Origin: Flabesymbios commensalis
Taxonomy: Eukaryota > Annelida > Polychaeta > Terebellida > Flabelligeridae
Assembly: GCA_964017125.1 (NCBI GenBank)
Contig: OZ024907.1
Span: 26,412,476 to 26,476,475, forward strand
Reading direction: 5' to 3'
DNA length: 64,000 nucleotides
The position numbers were made by a program, and so were the translations under genes. How positions within the stretch are numbered: the stretch's first letter is position 1; each line of letters opens with the position of its first letter. Positions 37,582 through 49,001 of this stretch are shown here, in pieces. Under the pieces are notes generated by a model, which saw only the letters and a list, made by a program, of their open reading frames with translations, was not told where the DNA came from and made no database searches.

Positions 37582-38201
37582 CACTGGGCCTTCAGTATCG
37601 CATTGGTGTGTGTACACCTGCAGCGTACATGTACACGTGTACTATCAACGGGGGTGATCTCTCTGCAGTAGATATAGTATATGGGTGGAAGGTGAAGGGG
37701 GAAACTATCCATTTACACCTCATTATAAATCCGAAAAGTACATGTTCTTGCTCGGCGATCAGTTTTTTTCCAAATCAAGACGGTGTAGTTTGGTACTTTT
37801 TTTTAAACAAATAACGTTATAGTTTTATTCCGTAAAAAAATAAATGCCGAGAGATATCATGATTGTTTTGGAATTGGTAAATGGATAGTTTCCCCCAAAG
37901 CTGTGGATGGATATGTCGTTAGTTTTGTGGTCTCTAAGTATTTAAATACAAATATATCTAAGTATTTCGTTTTCGTTGATTAATAGTGTTTTTTGCTTAA
38001 CATAACCAGGGGTTTTTTTACCGATTGAAGTGGCTTAAATACTTGAAATAGGGTTAATTGTGTTAGACCCCAGGAAAAACATTGCCTCCACCTTCCACCC
38101 ATATACTATATCTACTTCAGAGAGATCACCCCCGTTGATAGTACACGTGTACATGTACATTGCAGGTGTACACACACCAATGCGATACTGAAGGCCCAGT
38201 G
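37582..38201. mobile_element. 620-bp MITE with ~125-bp TIRs and perfect 8-bp duplication
   Basis: Flanked by actgcgac at 37574-37581 and 38202-38209. The left end CACTGGGCCTTCAGTATCGC is mirrored at the right. The inverted arms run on through cattggtgtgtgtacacctg, gtgtactatcaacggggg and agatatagtatatgggtgga, for about 125 bp with few mismatches. The 8-bp duplication and CACTG-type ends suggest hAT. There is no transposase, so it is a foldback MITE. It appears recent. Confidence 0.88.
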
Positions 38202-40354
38202 ACTGCGACCCTCTGTTCGTCGAGGGCGCATCTAAATTAGGTAAATTCTAAAATGCTTCTGTTGCCAGATTCCTTGCCAACCATATATTAGCAATGAGTT
38301 TTACATACTAATGGAGAATTTGGAAAGGCTAAAAGCAGAGTATTACATACTAATGGAGAATTTGGAAAGGCTAAAAGCAGTTTTTATTGAAGCTTCGATG
38401 CTTTTATCACACGCTTAGCACCCTAGGTTCACTTAGCATATTCTTAATATGTAATTAAGTCGCTATACGTGACAGCGTGTATCAAGTGTTCTGAAGATCA
38501 TGTCAGCCGGCGCCTATTAAGACACGAAATCGTCATGACTTCACACAACATGCAATAAACACATTATTCAGTCGTATTTCACGCCAGAAAATTTAATGTA
38601 TAAATTATATCAATTTACATTGCCTTTCATCACAAAGGCCGAATATCTATTTTTAAAATTAGGAAAATTGATTTTTTTGAAGATAAATATTACTTAGCCA
38701 AGACCTAAGTTGTATATTGCATAACACTGTAGAGGGCAGCGGTGGAACAGTGGGGGCAGTTATCCCTCCCCCGCCACAGACTTGCCAGACTTGCCTTTCA
38801 GCTTCGCTGTAACAGCCCCACAGCAAACACAAGCCGTTGACACAGTGCTAGCCTTATGATGGCCAACCATCTAAAACGCTGGCCCAGCATTAGCCCAGCA
38901 TTGGACCACCCGTATATCGGCATTAACATGACAAACGTGCTACCAATGCTAGCTTAATGCTGGCCCATTGTCTACAACCCTGGCTTAGCAGTAAAACGGC
39001 ATTGGGTAAAGGTCGTTTTTGCCGGGAGTCACCATAACACGATGTACTGACCCAATTTTAGAACAATGTTGGAGCAGTGTCATAGATGATGGCACAACAT
39101 TTAACCAACATTGGTTCAGTGCATCATGTTGACTTACTACAAACAGCAGGGACCCAGCAAACACGAGGCATGGAACCAATGTTGTTCTAATGTTGGCCCG
39201 CCGTCTTTAACGTTGGCACAACATTAAAACAAGATTGCCTCGTTGTTAATGCTTCGTGTTAGCTGGGTATATGACACTTCCGCACACTGCCAAAACCAAG
39301 TATCTGCTTATTTTACAAGTTTGCAGATACTGTCTATTGAAATAGCTCTTACAAACAAGAAGGAGGCAGTGACATCAGCGAAAAGGAAGTATGTACTTGA
39401 TTTACAAGTGAGCAAATAAGGCCTTTTGGCAGCGCTAAGGCAGGAAGAGCCAGTTAAAAAGCAGTAAATGACTAGTTTACCAGGCAGCAGATATTACCTT
39501 TTGACTTAATTTGCACAGAAAGAACAGATAACGGCTTCCGGTTAACAACAGAAGTTTTCCCTGAAACTCAGCCTAAAAACTTGGAGACTCTGTATCCAAG
39601 CTAAAAAGTACAAGGGCTTATAGTGCAGTAGCAGGCGGACTCTAGCTGCAGTATTTAAGGAGTTACCCAGCCACAAAAAGTAACATTATGTGTTATATAC
39701 CTAATTAAAGCTTAGCATCTTTGGAGTAAGAAAAGTGATAGTGCTAAGTTCGCAGCTTAGAGGGATTTTTGTAATTTGACCTTGAAGTACACAGCCGTCG
39801 GACATAAAAGTGATCAAAATTTGACATGTCAAAATGACTGATACGCCAGTAAAGAGATGTATTTGCCCCCCAGTGTCTATTGAATGCTCTCAATAACCAA
39901 TAATTTATAGCCAGCCTTTATGTATCGCGGTTAACACGAAACATCTGTTCAATGTTGGGCCAGCGCTGTAGACGGTGGTTTAAGATTGAACCAATTTTGG
40001 GTTAATGTCCCTTTGTTTGCTAGATTAGTAATTAGATATTTTCATTCAATGTATCGATCCTGTAAACAAGAAACACATATTAAATACTGTTTTTTGTATT
40101 GGCAAAGCGTAGCAGAAGATGGTCCAGCAATGAACCAACATTAGACCAACGTCTTGTTTATATGCATTACACATTTCCTGACATTGGAGACAGTATATGC
40201 CTACATGTGTATCTTATTCCGTATGTCCAGGATAATATAAGTTATGGTAAAAAAAATGAAATGAATCGGGCTTTAGGCCACCTTTGAGCACATATAGGCT
40301 AAACTGGGCCAGGAGAACCTCCTGAGGATGGTGAGATGATTGAGATGACACTGT
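38202..40354. other. Intergenic with hairpin-family copies and a small duplication
   Basis: 38300-38385 holds a direct tandem duplication of about 43 bp (ttacatactaatggagaatt repeated). Hairpin-family pieces lie at 38865-39150. A complete ~115-bp copy is at 39153-39267: CCCAGCAAACACGAGGCATG on the left, tgcttcgtgttagctggg on the right. Another piece lies at 39940-40010. No gene was seen. Confidence 0.6.
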
Positions 40355-40560
40355 CCTCCAGACAGGATTCGAAATTCGAGCCCTGGCGGTCTGAGGCCGA
40401 GCACGCTACCTCTCGGTCACGGAGGCTCCCCACAATACTGACTTTCACACGTGGATGGGGAAAAAACATTTTTGTTTCTTTCAAACCGCCGAGACCGGGA
40501 ACCGAACCCAGAACTCTGGCGTGAAAGGCAGCGGTGCTAACCACTACCCTAGGGCCCCCG
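40355..40560 (-). mobile_element. Dimeric tRNA-derived SINE
   Basis: On the minus strand, unit 1 (about 40560-40487) reads GGGGGCCCTAGGGTAGTGGT, then TAGCACCGCTG, and later a B-box-like GGTTCGGTTCCC. Unit 2 (about 40428-40355) reads GCCTCCGTGACCGAGAGGTA, then GCGTGCTCGGC, and later CTCGAATTTCGAATCC. Each has A-box and B-box spacing like a tRNA, with a short A/T-rich linker between. Two tRNA-like heads in tandem point to a dimeric tRNA SINE and not tRNA genes. The 3' tail is not clear. Confidence 0.7.
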
Positions 40561-40638
40561 CCCAAGTTATGGTAGAAATGGAGAACAGGTACAGATGGCC
40601 GGAATGTCTTCGCAATAATATTTTATAGTTGGCATTAG

Positions 40639-41343
40639 AATAAACGTGCATGTACTTATATTTGAAGATGCACGTAGTTTTCGAAAACAAGATGCATGTA
40701 CTTGTATTCGAACACACAAATATTTCAAAAGACACGACATGCACATATATTCAAATATGAAATGATCTTGGCAAAATTATCGCAACATTTATTAAATAAA
40801 TTAAAACATATAAACTTTTATTTTGCACCAATAATTGTATAGCCTAATTAATACATTACTATATCTGTACCATATCATTATTTAACGCGGCATAATTTTA
40901 TGCATTAAATAAGAAACAATATAAATGAATAACATTTAATTCGTCATGCGAGAATTCGAAGTTGTCACAGTTTTTCCGCATTGTCAATCGATCCATTATC
41001 TTTCATTGGTGGTTTCGAAATCGATTTGACAAGGTTTTTTTTAAATGGGTATCTACAGGATTAGAATGGGAATTATTCAACATGGGATGCATCATATATA
41101 ATGTATGAACTGCAAATCTCACATTATTATACAATTTCGAATGTGAATTATCACAAACCCGGCTCTTTAAAGACACAAGCTGATCACAGAGTTGTTTAAA
41201 GTATCATAGTGAGGGACAAAGTCACTGAAAATGGGGGTGCACTTAGTTTGCGAAAAAAGTGCATGCATTTATATTCGAACATAAAATAATTTCAAAACAT
41301 CCCCAAAATAAACGATTTTCACTTATAAGTGCATGCACGTTTA
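40639..41343. mobile_element. Possible TIR element with GTGCATG repeats
   Basis: ataaacgtgcatgtacttat at the left is mirrored by cacttataagtgcatgcacg plus ttta near 41320-41343. Subterminal blocks also mirror one another (agttttcgaaaacaagatgc and agtttgcgaaaaaagtgcat). Borders are uncertain and no coding region was seen. Confidence 0.4.
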
Positions 41344-41659
41344 TACGCGGGGCTACGGTATGCACAGTCATAATTAGATCTTTTCAAATATAAAACACAT
41401 TTCATTATATATCACAATAAAGTGTTTTTAACAGATGTCCATTCAGATACTACACAAAAGACAAAGCAATTGCTTTGCATTTAAACTAAATTAAACAGAA
41501 ACATGATTATGTTCCTGAGTACGAAACTGTCCACCTCAATGAGTAATCTAGATGAAGTTTACTCCACAAAAATGTGATAGCAGTGAATAAATTACCAGGG
41601 TTTCTGCTCATCATCTCACTCTTCTTCGGTCACAACAAAGATGATATTGCTCACTGATA

Positions 41660-44520
41660 TAATTTTTTAAGAAGATGTGAAAACTTTTTCAGTGACCAAG
41701 ATAACTTTTCTAGTGGTTGAGATAACTTTTTAAATGGCTTAGCATATATTTCATCGCCAACAACACTGACATTTATTAAATATTGTTGTTGGCGACAAAA
41801 TATGTTTCATGGAATTTACTGCAAATTGATTCATTTCGCCTGTCCGCGCTCCGTCAACTATCTGCCTGCCTACGTTTTTAAATATTACATTGTAATAGCT
41901 GATTGGTTAATGCATTGTCTATTGTCTTCTTCTGTGGCCAAGATCACTGTGGTAGTGCCTGAGATCACTTTTAAAGTGGTTGTGATCACTTCTCCAGTGG
42001 TCAAGATCATTTTTGTAGTGGCTGAGATAACTTTTAAAGTGGCTGTGATCACTTCTTCTGTGGACAAGATTAGTTTGTTTATGGCCAAGATCGCTTTTGT
42101 GGTGGCGGGGATAACTTTTAAAGTGGCTGTGATCACTTCTTCTGTGGCCAAGATAAATTTTGTATTGGCTGAGATAACTTTTAAAGTGCCTCTGCTCACT
42201 TATTCAGTGCCCAAGATAACCTTTGTGGTGGCTGAGATAACTTTTAAAGTGGCTGTGATGACTTCTTTAGTGGCCAACATCACTTTTGTAGCGGTGAAAT
42301 AACTTTCAAAAATGATGTCACCATTTCTTTCGTGGCCAAGATCACTTTTGTAGTGGCTGAGATAACGTTTAAAGTGGTTGTAATCACTTCTACGGTGGAC
42401 AATATCAGTTTGTTTGTGGCCGAGATCATTTTTGTGGTGGCTGAGATAACTTTTAATGTTGCTGTAATCACTTCTTCAGTGACGAAAATTATCTTTGTAT
42501 GGGCTGAGATAATGTTTAAAGAGTCTGTGAGCACTTCTCCAGTGGCCAAGATCACATTTGTAGCGGCAAAAGTAACTTTTAAAGTTGCTGTGATGACATC
42601 GTCAGTGACCGGATCGAATTTGTAGTGGCTGTGGTAACTTTTGAAGTGGCTCTGATGACTTCTTTTGTAGTCATGATCACTTTTGTAGTGACCGAGATCA
42701 CTTTTTTAGGGACTGACATTAGATTGTTAGTGGCCAAGATCACTTTTGTAGCGGTTAAGACAACCTTTAAAGTTGCTGTGATCACTTCTTCAGTGACTAA
42801 GATCACTTTGATAGTAGCTGAGATCACTTGTAAGTGGTTGTAATCACTTCTTCGGTGGACAACAGCACTTCTGTAGTGGCTGAAATAACTTTTAAAGTGG
42901 CTGTGATCACTTCGTCAGTGGCCAAGACCACTTTATAGTGGATTAGATAAGTGTTTCAGTGGCTGACACCAGTTGGTTAGTGGCCAAGATCACCTTTGTA
43001 GTGGCTGAGATAACTTTTAAAGTGGTTGTAACTTTTTCTTCAGTGGCCAAGATCATCTTTGTAGTGGCTGAGATCACTTTTAAAGTGACTGTGATCACTT
43101 CTTCAGTGGACAAGATCAGTTTGTTTGTGGCTGTTGTCACCTTTATGGTGGCTGATATGATTTTTAATGTGGCTGTTGTCACTTTGTCAGTGACCAAGAT
43201 CACTTTTGTAGTAGATGAGATAATTTTCAAAGTGGTTTTGCTCACATCTTCTGTGTCAAGATCACTTTTGTAGTGGCTGAGATAACTTTTAAAGTGGTCG
43301 AAATAATTTCTTTAGTGGCCAAGATCACCTTTGTAGTGGATGAGATTACTTTCAAAGTGGCTATTATTAATTCTTCAGTGGTCATGAACACTTTTGTAGT
43401 GACTGAAATCACGTTTTCAGTGGTTGCAATAAGTTTGTTAGTGACAAAGATAACTTTTGTAGCGGCTGAGATAACTTTTAAAGTGGCTGTTCTTACTTAT
43501 TTAGTGGCTAAGATCACTTTTGTAATGGTTTAGTTTACTTTTTAATGTGACTGTGATCACTTATTCAGTGGCCTAACTCACTTTTGCAGTGGCTTAAATA
43601 TTTTTTTTCTGTGGCTGACAACTGTTTGTTAGTGGCCAAGATCACCTTTGTAGTGACTCAGATAATTTTAAAAGAGGATGTTATCAATTCTTCAGTGGCC
43701 AAGATCACTTTTGTAGTGGTTTAGATAATTTTTAATATGACTGTGATCACTCCGTCAGTGGCCAAGATCACTCTGTAGGAGCTTAGATAACCATATCAGT
43801 GGCTGACACCAGTTTGTTAGTGGCCAATATCAGTCTGTTTGTGGCTAAGATCACATTTTTGGTGGCTGAGATAACATTTTAAATGGCTGTGGTCACTTCT
43901 TCAGTGGTCTAGTTCACTTTTGCAGTAGCTTTAATATTTTTTTCGGTGGCTGACACCAGTTTTTTAGTGGCCAAGATCATTTTGTAGTAGTTCAGATAAT
44001 TTTTAAAATGACGGTTATAAATTCTTCAGTGGGCAAGATCACTTTTGTAGTGGCTGAGATCGCTTCTTAAGTGGCTGACATGAGTCTGCTAGTGTCAAAG
44101 ATTACTTTCGTACCGACTGAGGTAACTTTTAAAGTGGTTGTAATCACTTCTTCTGTGGCCAAGATCACGTTTGCAGTGGATGAGATGACTTTCAAAGTGG
44201 TTATTATCAATTATTCAGTGGTCAAGATCACTTTTGTAGTGACTGAAATCACTTTTTCAGTGGTTGACATCAAATTGTTTGTGGCCAAGATCACTTTCGT
44301 AGCTGCGGTGATAACTTTTAGTGTGGTTGTGATAACTTCTTCTGTGTTCAAGATCACTTTTGTAGTGGCTGAGATAACTTTTAAAGTTGTTGTAATCACT
44401 TCGTCAGTGGCCAAGATCAGATTTGCAGTGGATGGTACAACTTTTAAAGTGGCTGTGGTCACTTCTGTGGTGGCCAAGATCACTTTTGTAGTGGATGAGA
44501 TAACCTTCAAAGTGTGCTAG
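41660..44520 (+). repeat. 2.8-kb minisatellite with 21-bp units in a 63-bp higher order
   Basis: The basic unit is about 21 bp, in three main types in regular order: gtggccaagatcacttttgt, then gtggctgagataactttta, then gtggctgtgatcacttcttc. A fourth type, gtggacaagatcagtttgtt, appears every few sets. Because 21 is a multiple of three and the unit lacks stops, long frames occur on both strands. The plus frames give VAKITFV-VAEITFK-VAVITSS heptads. Frames change repeatedly along the array. A non-repeat segment at about 41740-41930, with an inverted repeat (tcgccaacaaca / tgttgttggcga), breaks its left end. Most likely a minisatellite and not a protein gene. Confidence 0.85.
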
Positions 44521-44842
44521 TCTTAATCTACCCTTCTTTTTTTTAGAAATAAGCATATCCATCCATATCATGCATGTAGTTTAGGCTAGTTCAAGGCTGG
44601 TCTGAGGCTAAACCACAAAACTATGATAGGCCTATGCCATATTATCTTCTGATCTAATTGCACAGTAATTTAACAAAAATGGTTCTGATCATTTTCTAAT
44701 ATGTTGGAAACGTTGTTAGTGTTTTTCAAACATATGAGATCAATCCTATAATATTTTAATTGTGGTCACTAACTCACAGAATCATTTAACTGTTCAGTTA
44801 TCAACGATAGGCGTGTTGAGCGACCTTACAAGTAAAATCAAT

Positions 44843-45200
44843 TTTCAGTAATGACGGCACTAATTTGCATACTATTTTTACTGCAACACATCAGATGACT
44901 CCGAGCATGGTTTTATTGTCTTTATTGACCCTGAAAACATGGGTGTAGATACCATTTTTGTTGCGTGATCTGGGATATTGACCAAGCCATAAATAGATAT
45001 ATATTTTTCGGTAATGGCGGCGCTAATTTGTATACTAAATTTTCTGAAACACATCAGATCACTCTAAAAACAGTTTTGTTGTCTTCTTTGACCCTCAAAA
45101 TATGGATGTAGACACCATTATTATATCGTTATCTGTGATATTGACCGAGCTATAATTAAATATATATTTTTCAATAATGGCGGTACATATTTGCATAGAA
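44843..45200 (+). repeat. ~162-bp tandem repeat, just over two copies
   Basis: taatgacggcactaatttgc at 44851, taatggcggcgctaatttgt at 45013 and taatggcggtacatatttgc at 45174 mark the units. Each carries acacatcagatcactc and a ttgaccctcaaaatatgg block. Confidence 0.8.
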
Positions 45201-45271
45201 ATTACACGTGGGACCTATTTCCAGCTTGCGGCTGGTTAACATAGCTAACCATTTTCTACGGGGTTTTTACA

Positions 45272-48200
45272 TAGTCCATGAGCCAGGTAGGGTCATCGGT
45301 ACCACAAAAAAGGTACAAATTGCCATTCATACCATCTTATTCTACATGTAATAAACATTATTTGGTATGATAGCAGTCTCACACAGCTATTTGAAGTTTC
45401 TCAGCGTAACATATATGTCCACTTTTTGAGGTTGTGTTGTATAGCTTAGGCTCATTACAAACACAATAAATTATATACCATTTTTTAGGTAAACGTCTCA
45501 CCATGCCTATGATTGAATAAAAATGGGAAATTAAACACTTGGATTTCTCAGGAAATTCAAGATAATGCGTAGGGAATTTTATTTGCTCCAGGACGACAAT
45601 TTTGCAAGCTGATGAGCTCATTGTAGAGACAATGTGTGGTGAGATGTGTGCACTGTGAGAAAATGTTCCTAGCTTCTTTTTTTGATGCTTTCCCGGACAC
45701 AATGTATTGAATATATAAAATGTAAGCAAATAATGTAATCAAGATATAAATATTTTGTCAGGATAAAACATATTTAAATGTGTTATGTTTGACCCCTCAT
45801 GTTCAACAGTGATCTGGTATTTTAAGGCTACGGTGAGGTAGCATATAAGCAAGTAAAAACAAATGTTTATTAATTTTAGTTATAAATAATCTAAATTTGA
45901 TTACCTCCTTTTCACCACTTGACCACTAAAGTTCACCCAAAGTCATATGTAAATATGCTATTGTATGCAGATATGTTTGTACCATAAAGTCACATTACTA
46001 CAGAACTGTCTAAAAATCCACCTACGTTGTATTTCCAAAAGATGAACGGAATCTTAACTGAATGTTTCATCTGACACGTAATGCAAAGTTTTTTTTCTAT
46101 AGTGTTTCATTGGTGTTTTCCATACAATGGGCAGTTCCTGGAGTATTATAAGGGGACACTTTTAGTATGCAGGTCTTTTAGATACTCGAATTAAATTAGT
46201 TTTTTAGAAGTTATTGCAGAAGTTATTATAACAGACATGAAAACATTTAAGTGTTCACTTTGTATTTATAAACCGATGGCTGTGGCTCCTCTAATGGGAT
46301 AATATATGTAGGCCTAGTGTATATTGGTAGCTGACATCGAGAAGTATTGGATAGGCCTAAAATACACATGTTCAGTACTTCCAGCCACTATCTCATATCT
46401 CATCTTAGAGATATTTGCACACAGTACATCTCAGCAACGATAATGGACCACTGTTGTACTTCTGGATATCTTACTTCAGTATAGTTGTACTAGAAATGTA
46501 TTGAGAGCCATCACAAACCTAGAAATACAATCATGTTACATCTACCATGTTGATTTGTGTCAATTATTCACATTAACTCTCAATTTATCCTGCTGACACG
46601 TCACACCTACCAGATACATATATCCAGAAGTTTATACCCACTTTGTGTGTGAATGCTCCTGTGCATATCCAATTGATGAATGTATAATAATTTATGGTAT
46701 TTAATTTGCACGTGGTACGACAAAATTCAGCTTGCAGGCATAGGAAGTAACTTACTACCATATTTTATCTAAAATATGAATATACCTGTGTTTCACTATG
46801 TATCATGTCATTGGTGTGCTAAGTAAAGATGAAGATTTGAATATAATTATATACACAAAAATTCGATAATACACTGCCGAATTACCATTTATATATTTAG
46901 CATATAAATGACTGCCAAATTTGCATAGGCCGACTCATTTGTTGTTGCTGATGATGGGAGAAGTTTATATACATTAGGTGATGCATCATACTAATTTGTT
47001 TTTTGCAATTAATGAATATTTTTTGCCATTTTTTTAAACTAAGTATTAGCCCGGAGATTGTGGTACATTTCAGTAATTTTACAATAATTTTACAATAATT
47101 AAAAATGTATATTGCAAATTGTATTTCAGTATAAAAACATTTCACAATTTTGGTCATGGTGAATTTTTGAAACACGAAACAAGTTATGCATACAGTTTAG
47201 TGCTGCAGTCAGCTATTGTTTGCAACAGTAATACAAAAACAGAAATCAGGTTAACCATTCTACTAACCTCATAATGGTCATGACAATATGTTATAAATTT
47301 AGAAAAAAAGGCCTATATATCCGGAGATGCGGGAACTGACATCCACCGAAAGAAATGTTTTTACATGATCGCTTTCCATGGATCGAGTTTATGTATAAAT
47401 GTTACTAACGTAGGCCTATTGTTTAACGACATATCTTCAGATACATTATAATACAAACTGTTGAAACCGTGTCAAGTTACTAGGTCACATGTTTCTTGCA
47501 AGCATTTATGCTACTTCTCAGAACAAGCAATGTGACTACGCACTAAAAGTCTGAATGAAAATACATATATACAAATATTTAGTTAGATATTGTTCAGTGT
47601 CGTGGCTCTTTCATTTACATCAAAATAAACATTACAATTTATATATCAGCTTACGTCTAAAAATAGAGCTTTCAATAATCATGAAAGTAACGTTGTATGT
47701 TGCATGGGGTTGGGTGGATTAATTTGTAACGCGATAAAATACATTAAACTACTACATAGGAACTGTTATCATGCAACAATATTTAGTTTTTACTATAGAC
47801 CTTGTCAAAAGCACAATAATAATAATGTGTGTTTCTTGCGTGATCGAGTTACAACTCAAAACAATCACTGTTTCAATGTAGCAAATGAGTGAAAACGTGT
47901 ACATATACACATATTCATTTCCATATTTATTATGTTTTGGCCATCTTATTTGCATCAAACGTAAGTTTGAAATATGTCAGATATATATCCGCCTATATTA
48001 AAAAATAGAACTAAAAGCCTAGTAGTTTTAAAATTGTGGTCAATAACGTATGTTGAATTGGAAAATACAATGTTAAATCATTCACACGGTGGGTTTGATT
48101 GTTACTTGATAACACCTATTAATCTACTACATAGAAACTGCTATCATACTAATATATTTAGTACATACATATACCTTGCCAAAAACACAATAATAAGTGT

Positions 48201-49001
48201 GTTCGCCTTGCGTGATTGTGTTACCACTCATAACAATATCTGTAACTATGTAGCAAAAGCGTGAACAATTATACATATTCACATATATAGTTACATATTT
48301 TGTTAGGTTGCAAACATTTCATTTGCATCAAACGTAACAATAAAATGGTACAGATATATATCAGCCTACATACAAAACATTAAACTATAATATCCAGTAG
48401 TTTTTAAATGATGGTGAATAGCGTATCGTGCATTGGAAATAACATGGTCAAGTAATTCATATGGTGGGTGTATTTGTGAGGTGATACCATCCATTAAGCT
48501 ACTACATACAAACTGCTATCATGCAATTATATTCACCACACCTTGTCGAAAATCGAAATTATTAATTTGTGTTTCTTACATGGTTGAGCCACGCAAAACA
48601 ATCACTGCTACTACATTATAAATATGTTAATAAATTTATTATAAAATAGCTATTTGCGTAATTTTATATTTTATCATCTGTTTATTGGCATCAAATTTAG
48701 CATCAGAATGTGTTAGATATATATGAGTCTACAAGCAAAAAATAGAGCTCTAATATTGAGTGGTTTTAAAATTATCGTCAATAACGAATGCATGATTGCT
48801 GAAATGAAAAATCATTGAGAGGGTTGGTTGATTTGTGACGTGATAACATACGTTAAGCTACTAGACCCTACATACAAACTGCTATCATGAAAAAATATGT
48901 AACGTTAGTGCAGACAAACACCTTGTCAAAAATCACAATAATAATTTGTACCTTTTTATGGTACCAATGACCTCCTTTTTGGGGTCCTGGCTCATGGACT
49001 A
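45272..49001. mobile_element. Probable 3.7-kb TIR element carrying tandem repeats
   Basis: Left end TAGTCCATGAGCCAGG, then gggtcatcggtacca and aaaaaggtacaaatt. The right end near 48930-49001 is the reverse complement of the same series (gtacctttttatggtacca, then cctggctcatggacta). A TA-bounded junction on both sides would fit a TA-target transposase, but that is inference. No transposase frame is visible. The right third consists of four ~370-bp repeats. Confidence 0.6.
47575..48960 (+). repeat. Four ~370-bp tandem repeats
   Basis: aactgctatcatgcaa-type landmarks fall at about 47760, 48132, 48509 and 48873. tttgcatcaaacgta and agatatatatcagcctac recur with the same spacing (near 47949, 48320 and 48683). 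Copies are well diverged. They lie inside the 45.27-49.00 kb TIR element. Confidence 0.8.

Noticed and set aside
40355-40560. Two functional tRNA genes
   Set aside because: Box spacing is tRNA-like, but the acceptor stems and cloverleaf do not hold up by eye, and the tandem layout with a linker is SINE-like.
41802-44520. A repetitive beta-strand-rich protein gene
   Set aside because: The frames are open on both strands, change phase along the array and follow directly from a stop-free 21-bp unit. No splice or start context supports a gene.
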